NCBI GenBank assembly: GCA_013151535.1
Contig: JAADIC010000134.1
Location: 1-9,199 of the forward strand
Length of the DNA: 9,199 nucleotides
DNA from: Alphaproteobacteria bacterium
Lineage (GTDB): Bacteria; Pseudomonadota; Alphaproteobacteria; Rhodobacterales; Rhodobacteraceae
Direction of reading: 5' to 3'
Position numbers and translations under genes: made by a program. The notes below the pieces were generated by a model, which saw nothing but the letters and a program-made list of their open reading frames with translations, made no database searches and had not been told where the DNA came from. Position 1 is the stretch's first letter. The number at the start of each line of letters is the position of its first letter. Shown one piece after another: positions 5,598-9,199 of this stretch.

Positions 5598-6770
5598 ATG
5601 ACTATAATACCTGAAAGACCGGACATTCGTCCGGCAAATCCCCAATTTTCATCTGGCCCCTGTACCAAGCCGAAAGGCTGGTCGCTTGCAGCATTGTCTG
5701 GTGCAGCCCTTGGTCGGTCGCATCGCGCGGCTGTTGGCAAAGCCAAGCTGAAAGACGCGATCGAGTTGACGCGCGAGGTGCTGGGCATCCCTGATGATTA
5801 CAAGATCGGCATTGTTCCGGCGTCTGACACCGGCGCTGTCGAAATGGCGCTGTGGTCGCTGCTGGGCGCACGCGGCGTTGATATGCTGGCGTGGGAAAGT
5901 TTTGGCGCGGGTTGGATCACTGATGTGACCAAACAACTGAAGCTCAACGTTACCGCGCACAAAGCCGATTACGGCCTTTTGCCGGACCTGTCTGCGGTTA
6001 ATTTTGACAATGACGTGGTGTTCACATGGAACGGCACCACCTCGGGTGTGCGCGTGCCAAACGGTGATTTCATTCCCGCGGATCGCGCGGGGCTGACGAT
6101 TTGCGATGCCACCTCGGCGGCATTTGCGATGGAACTGCCTTGGGACAAGCTCGACGCCACCACCTTTAGCTGGCAAAAGGTGCTGGGTGGCGAGGCGGCG
6201 CATGGCATGCTTATCCTCAGCCCCCGCGCGGTGGAGAGGCTTGAAACCTACACCCCCGCCTGGCCCCTGCCGAAAATATTTCGCCTGACCAAAGGCGGCA
6301 AGTTGATTGACGGCATATTCTCGGGCGCGACCATCAACACACCGTCAATGTTGGCGGTTGAGGATTATTTGCTTGCGCTTGACTGGGCCAAATCTATTGG
6401 CGGGCTGAATAGCCTGATCGCACGGGCTGATGCCAATCTGGATGTTCTCAAGACCTTTGTGACGGATGCAGCGTGGGCGGATTTTCTGGCCATGGATGCC
6501 GACACGATTTCCAGCACATCCGTGTGCTTGAAAATCGTCGACCCAACCATCACGGCATTGGATGACACGGTGCAAGCCGCTTTCGCCAAAGCCATCGTCA
6601 AACGGCTGGACGTTGAGGGCGTCGCCTATGACATCGGCTCGTACCGCGATGCGCCTGCGGGCCTGCGGATCTGGGCCGGTAGCACTGTCGAAACCGCTGA
6701 TCTTGCGGCGTTGATTCCGTGGCTCAACTGGGCCTTCGCGGCTGAAAAAGCCGCGCTTAACATCACATAG
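5598..6770 (+). CDS. serC: Phosphoserine aminotransferase SerC
   Basis: PLP-dependent class V aminotransferase converting 3-phosphohydroxypyruvate and glutamate to phosphoserine and 2-oxoglutarate. It is 390 aa, the length of the alphaproteobacterial type rather than the 362-aa E. coli enzyme. Near the N-terminus are FSSGPCTKPKGW (18-29) and the substrate-contacting GRSHRA (39-44). Asp170 in ICDATSAAFAMELPWDKLD should pair with the PLP ring nitrogen. Lys194 in SWQKVLGGEAAHG forms the Schiff base. KGGKLIDGIFSGATINTPS follows, a stretch expected near the phosphate-binding region. The start at 5598 has GAGG five bases upstream. It may be controlled through the hairpin leader directly before it. 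serA follows after 83 bases on the same strand, the preceding enzyme of the pathway, so the two are probably co-transcribed. serB is divergent. Confidence 0.97.
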   Translation: MTIIPERPDIRPANPQFSSGPCTKPKGWSLAALSGAALGRSHRAAVGKAKLKDAIELTREVLGIPDDYKIGIVPASDTGAVEMALWSLLGARGVDMLAWESFGAGWITDVTKQLKLNVTAHKADYGLLPDLSAVNFDNDVVFTWNGTTSGVRVPNGDFIPADRAGLTICDATSAAFAMELPWDKLDATTFSWQKVLGGEAAHGMLILSPRAVERLETYTPAWPLPKIFRLTKGGKLIDGIFSGATINTPSMLAVEDYLLALDWAKSIGGLNSLIARADANLDVLKTFVTDAAWADFLAMDADTISSTSVCLKIVDPTITALDDTVQAAFAKAIVKRLDVEGVAYDIGSYRDAPAGLRIWAGSTVETADLAALIPWLNWAFAAEKAALNIT

Positions 6771-6787
6771 GTGCATGCAAAGCACAC

Positions 6788-6821
6788 ACCCTACCCGTAG
6801 GATGCGTGGTCCCCACGCATC
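6788..6821. repeat. Adjacent inverted repeats in the serC-serA gap
   Basis: A small hairpin CCTA (6790-6793)/TAGG (6798-6801) abuts, sharing one base, a perfect 9-bp inverted repeat: GATGCGTGG (6801-6809), loop TCC, CCACGCATC (6813-6821). There is no following T-tract, so a standard intrinsic terminator is unlikely. It resembles a short dispersed intergenic palindrome seen in many proteobacteria, but copies elsewhere in the genome cannot be checked here. In a serC-serA transcript it would form a stable stem about 30 bases before the serA ATG. Confidence 0.75.
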
Positions 6822-6853
6822 TTCACCATAAAATTCCAAAGGACGACCAAACC

Positions 6854-8449
6854 ATGGCCCCTAAAGTACTCGTATCCGACAAGCTCAGCGAAACCGCTGT
6901 CGAAATTTTCCGCAATAATGGCATCGAGGTGGATTTTCTGCCCGATGTCGGCAAGGACAAGCTGGAACTACTGAAGATCATCGGCAAATATGACGGTCTG
7001 GCGATCCGATCCGCCACCAAGGCGACGGAAAAGATCATCAACAATGCGGATAACCTCAAGGTCATTGGCCGGGCTGGCATCGGTGTGGACAATGTTGATC
7101 TGAAAGCCGCCAGCCGCAAGGGTGTGATCGTGATGAACACGCCGTTCGGCAATTCGATCACCACGGCAGAACACGCCATCGCCCTGATGATGGCCGTGGC
7201 GCGGCAAATTCCCGAAGCCTCAACCTCGACTCAAGCCGGCAAATGGGAGAAATCCCGCTTCATGGGGGTCGAATTGACCAACAAAACCCTCGGGCTGATC
7301 GGCTGCGGCAATATCGGCTCCATCGTGGCGGATCGCGCACACGGTCTGAAAATGAAGGTGCTGGCCTATGATCCCTTCCTGTCCGAAGAACGCGCCGCCA
7401 AGCTGGGCGTGACCAAGGTCGAACTGGACGAGCTGTTCCCCAAGGCTGATTTCATCACCCTGCATGTGCCTTTGACCGATAAAACCCGGGCGATCATCGA
7501 CGCACAGGCCATCGCCGCCATGAAGCCCGGCGTGCGCATCATCAACTGCGCACGCGGCGGTCTGGTCGACGAGGCCGCACTGGCCGAGGCCCTGAAATCC
7601 GGCCAAGTCGCAGGTGCCGGTTTTGACGTGTTCGAGGTGGAACCAGCAACCGACAGCCCGCTTTTCGGCCTCAAAAACGTCGTCTGCACCCCGCATCTGG
7701 GTGCTGCCACCACCGAAGCACAGGAAAACGTCGCCATTCAGGTGGCCGAGCAAATGTCGGATTACCTGCTGAACGGCGCGGTAACCAACGCCATCAACAT
7801 GCCCTCGATCACGGCGGAAGAAGCGCCAATTCTGGCTCCGTTCATCAAACTGGCCCAGCATCTGGGCGCGTTTGTCGGGCAGATGACCGAGGATTCGATC
7901 AAGGCCATCAACATCCTTTACGATGGTGAAGTGGCTGATATGAACACGGCGGCGCTCAATTCCGCCTGTATCGCCGGGCTGATGCAAGCCTCCAATCCCG
8001 AGGTTAACATGGTGTCAGCGCCTGTGGTCGCCAAAGAGCGCGGCATCAATATATCAACCACCACACAGGCCAAATCCGGGGTGTTTGAAAGCTATATCAA
8101 GCTGACGGTTGTGACCGAAAGCACCGAACGTTCGATCGCCGGGACCGTGTTTTCCGACAAGAAACCGCGTTTCATCCAAATCAAGAACATCAATATTGAT
8201 GCCGAGATTGGCCGCGACATGGTCTATACCACCAACAAGGATGTGCCGGGCATCATCGGTGGGCTGGGCGCGGTGCTGGGTGATAACGGCATCAACATCG
8301 CCAACTTCACCCTTGGCCGTGCAGGCGTCGGCGGTGACGCTATTGCGCTTCTGTCGGTGGATCAGCCGCTTGGTGTGGATGTGGTTGCAACATTGCGCGC
8401 CACCAACAAGTTCAACCAGATCAAACCGCTGGTTTTCGATGTAAGTTGA
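6854..8449 (+). CDS. serA: D-3-phosphoglycerate dehydrogenase SerA
   Basis: NAD-dependent cytosolic enzyme that oxidises 3-phosphoglycerate to 3-phosphohydroxypyruvate, the first committed step to serine. It is 531 aa, the long (type 1) form. The substrate/lid domain includes AGIGVDNVDL (74-83). The Rossmann motif is GCGNIG (150-155), with Asp173 in AYDPF for NAD binding. Catalytic residues are Arg234 in NCARGGLVDE, Glu263 in DVFEVEP and His281 in CTPHLGA. An intervening domain (about 300-445) is followed by a C-terminal ACT domain (about 450-531, KDVPGIIGGLGAVLGDNGINIANF), the usual site of serine feedback control. I chose the ATG at 6854, with AAAGGA ten bases upstream and the conserved MAPKVLVSD opening. 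An ATG at 6806 would begin inside the strong inverted repeat and add 16 unlikely residues. It follows serC, and a strong hairpin follows it. Confidence 0.97.
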   Translation: MAPKVLVSDKLSETAVEIFRNNGIEVDFLPDVGKDKLELLKIIGKYDGLAIRSATKATEKIINNADNLKVIGRAGIGVDNVDLKAASRKGVIVMNTPFGNSITTAEHAIALMMAVARQIPEASTSTQAGKWEKSRFMGVELTNKTLGLIGCGNIGSIVADRAHGLKMKVLAYDPFLSEERAAKLGVTKVELDELFPKADFITLHVPLTDKTRAIIDAQAIAAMKPGVRIINCARGGLVDEAALAEALKSGQVAGAGFDVFEVEPATDSPLFGLKNVVCTPHLGAATTEAQENVAIQVAEQMSDYLLNGAVTNAINMPSITAEEAPILAPFIKLAQHLGAFVGQMTEDSIKAINILYDGEVADMNTAALNSACIAGLMQASNPEVNMVSAPVVAKERGINISTTTQAKSGVFESYIKLTVVTESTERSIAGTVFSDKKPRFIQIKNINIDAEIGRDMVYTTNKDVPGIIGGLGAVLGDNGINIANFTLGRAGVGGDAIALLSVDQPLGVDVVATLRATNKFNQIKPLVFDVS

Positions 8450-8456
8450 TAAAATC

Positions 8457-8483
8457 GGATCATCCGGCTTGTCCGGATGATCC
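8457..8483 (+). terminator. Perfect 11-bp hairpin after serA, likely transcription end
   Basis: GGATCATCCGG (8457-8467) and CCGGATGATCC (8473-8483) form an 11-bp perfect stem with loop CTTGT, starting eight bases after the serA stop. The T-tract expected of a classical intrinsic terminator is missing: CCTGCCTGC follows. It may still terminate or protect the 3' end of the serC-serA transcript. The stem is certain, the role is inferred. Confidence 0.6.
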
Positions 8484-8528
8484 CCTGCCTGCTAGGTTGC
8501 CCAAAATGTAGTTTTCAAAGGGTGCCAA

Positions 8529-9199
8529 ATGCGTTTTCCAATTCTTGCCGTTCTGTCGTTTTCCCTTATCGCCACGCAATCCCCGGCGCAAACCGCCACC
8601 TGTGGCAGTGATTTCAAGGATTTCGTTAAAGGCTTGAAAGCCGAGGCTGCCGCCAAAGGTTTTCCGCGCCAATTTACCAACAAATTCTTCAAATCCGTCC
8701 GCATTGACCCCGTTGTGCTGAAACGCGACCGCGCCCAGGGCATATTCAAGATGGCGTTCAGCGAATTCGCCGGACGTGTCATCAGCAAGAACCGCATGGT
8801 CAACGGCAAGCGCAACGCCAAGAAGTTTGATGCGGTTTTTGACAGAGCCCGCGATACCTACGGCGTCGATCCAGCGGTGATCCTTGCTTTCTGGGCGCTT
8901 GAAACCGATTACGGCGCGGTGCAGGGCGATTTCAATACCCTGAACGCGCTGGTCACCCTCAGCCATGATTGCCGCCGCCCCGAATTATTCCGCCCGCAGA
9001 TTTTCGCGGCGATGGAACTGGCCCAGAACGGCGATTTCAGCCCGACCGAAACCACAGGCGCATGGGCGGGTGAGATCGGCATGGTGCAAATGTTGCCCGA
9101 AGACATCCTGAAGCGCGGTGTCGATGGCGATGGCGACGGCCATGTGACCCTGAAAACCAGCGCACCGGACGCGATCATGACGGGTGCTGCCATGCTGAA
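8529..9199 (+). CDS. Lytic murein transglycosylase, MltB family, 3' end outside window
   Basis: Exported peptidoglycan-cleaving enzyme that cuts between MurNAc and GlcNAc, leaving a 1,6-anhydro end. The first 223 codons are present and the frame is open to the window edge. A Sec signal peptide is visible: MRF start, hydrophobic run to about residue 16, AQ-type cleavage near residue 20-21. No lipobox is evident; the Cys at 25 follows TAT and does not match one. MltB marks are IDPVVLKRDRAQ (59-70), the YGVDPAVILAFWALETDYG block (111-129) with catalytic Glu125, and the loop GEIGMVQMLPEDILKRGVDGDGDG (181-204). In that loop the family usually has a GAMGxxQFMPS-like wording, so this copy is a divergent member. 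A GGG-containing tract (AAAGGG) lies about seven bases before the ATG. It sits downstream of the serA hairpin and is probably its own unit. Confidence 0.93.
   Translation, partial: MRFPILAVLSFSLIATQSPAQTATCGSDFKDFVKGLKAEAAAKGFPRQFTNKFFKSVRIDPVVLKRDRAQGIFKMAFSEFAGRVISKNRMVNGKRNAKKFDAVFDRARDTYGVDPAVILAFWALETDYGAVQGDFNTLNALVTLSHDCRRPELFRPQIFAAMELAQNGDFSPTETTGAWAGEIGMVQMLPEDILKRGVDGDGDGHVTLKTSAPDAIMTGAAML

Noticed and set aside
5448..5645. A 66-codon upstream extension of SerB
   Set aside because: It has no similarity to SerB as I know it, crosses the serC leader and start, and the internal ATG at 5447 has a good ribosome binding site.
7220..7987. A 255-codon minus-strand frame opposite serA
   Set aside because: It lies wholly within well-conserved SerA and has no recognisable motif or start signal.

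Overview
The window looks like a chromosomal stretch from a marine-type alphaproteobacterium of the Rhodobacteraceae/Roseobacter group. This is inferred from moderately high GC, C/G-ending codons, a 390-aa class V SerC followed by a 531-aa SerA, serB divergent from serC, and protein wording typical of that family. No database search was possible. There is no IS element, phage gene, CRISPR array, tRNA or rRNA. No gene-free stretch exceeds 300 bases; the longest is about 264 bases (3006-3269).

Bases 1-3110, minus strand: a compact sensory operon. It begins with a Tat-exported PhnD-like periplasmic binding protein (2145-3005). This overlaps by 4 bases a membrane histidine kinase (694-2148), which overlaps by 11 bases a DctD/NtrC-type response regulator (1-704, cut by the window edge). 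No ABC transporter permease or ATPase lies within the cluster as far as it is visible, so the binding protein may serve sensing rather than uptake. The regulator carries an apparent frameshift inside its receiver domain. In the AAA+ domain the sigma-54-contacting GAFTGA loop is missing and the Walker B glutamate is replaced by Gly. The kinase has Asn instead of Asp in its G1 box. The module is therefore either decaying or repurposed, for example without sigma-54. Three exact copies of a 12-bp unit lie just upstream of the binding-protein gene.

Bases 3270-3950, plus strand: a secreted alpha/beta hydrolase with a clear Ser-Asp-His set, transcribed away from the sensory operon. It ends 3 bases from the convergent rsmJ stop codon.

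Bases 3954-8483: a serine-biosynthesis locus. serB (minus) is followed after 6 bases by rsmJ, a 16S rRNA methyltransferase. serC and serA lie on the plus strand, divergent from serB. Together serA (3-phosphoglycerate oxidation), serC (transamination) and serB (dephosphorylation) make the complete phosphorylated serine pathway. The serC leader contains two small hairpins just before the ribosome binding site and may be a cis-regulatory RNA. The serC-serA gap holds a strong inverted repeat, and serA is followed by an 11-bp perfect hairpin.

Bases 8529-9199, plus strand: the first 223 codons of a secreted MltB-type lytic murein transglycosylase that runs off the window end.

Most of the window is ordinary housekeeping. 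The part worth a second look is the PhnD-like protein / kinase / GAFTGA-less regulator module, followed by the serC leader.
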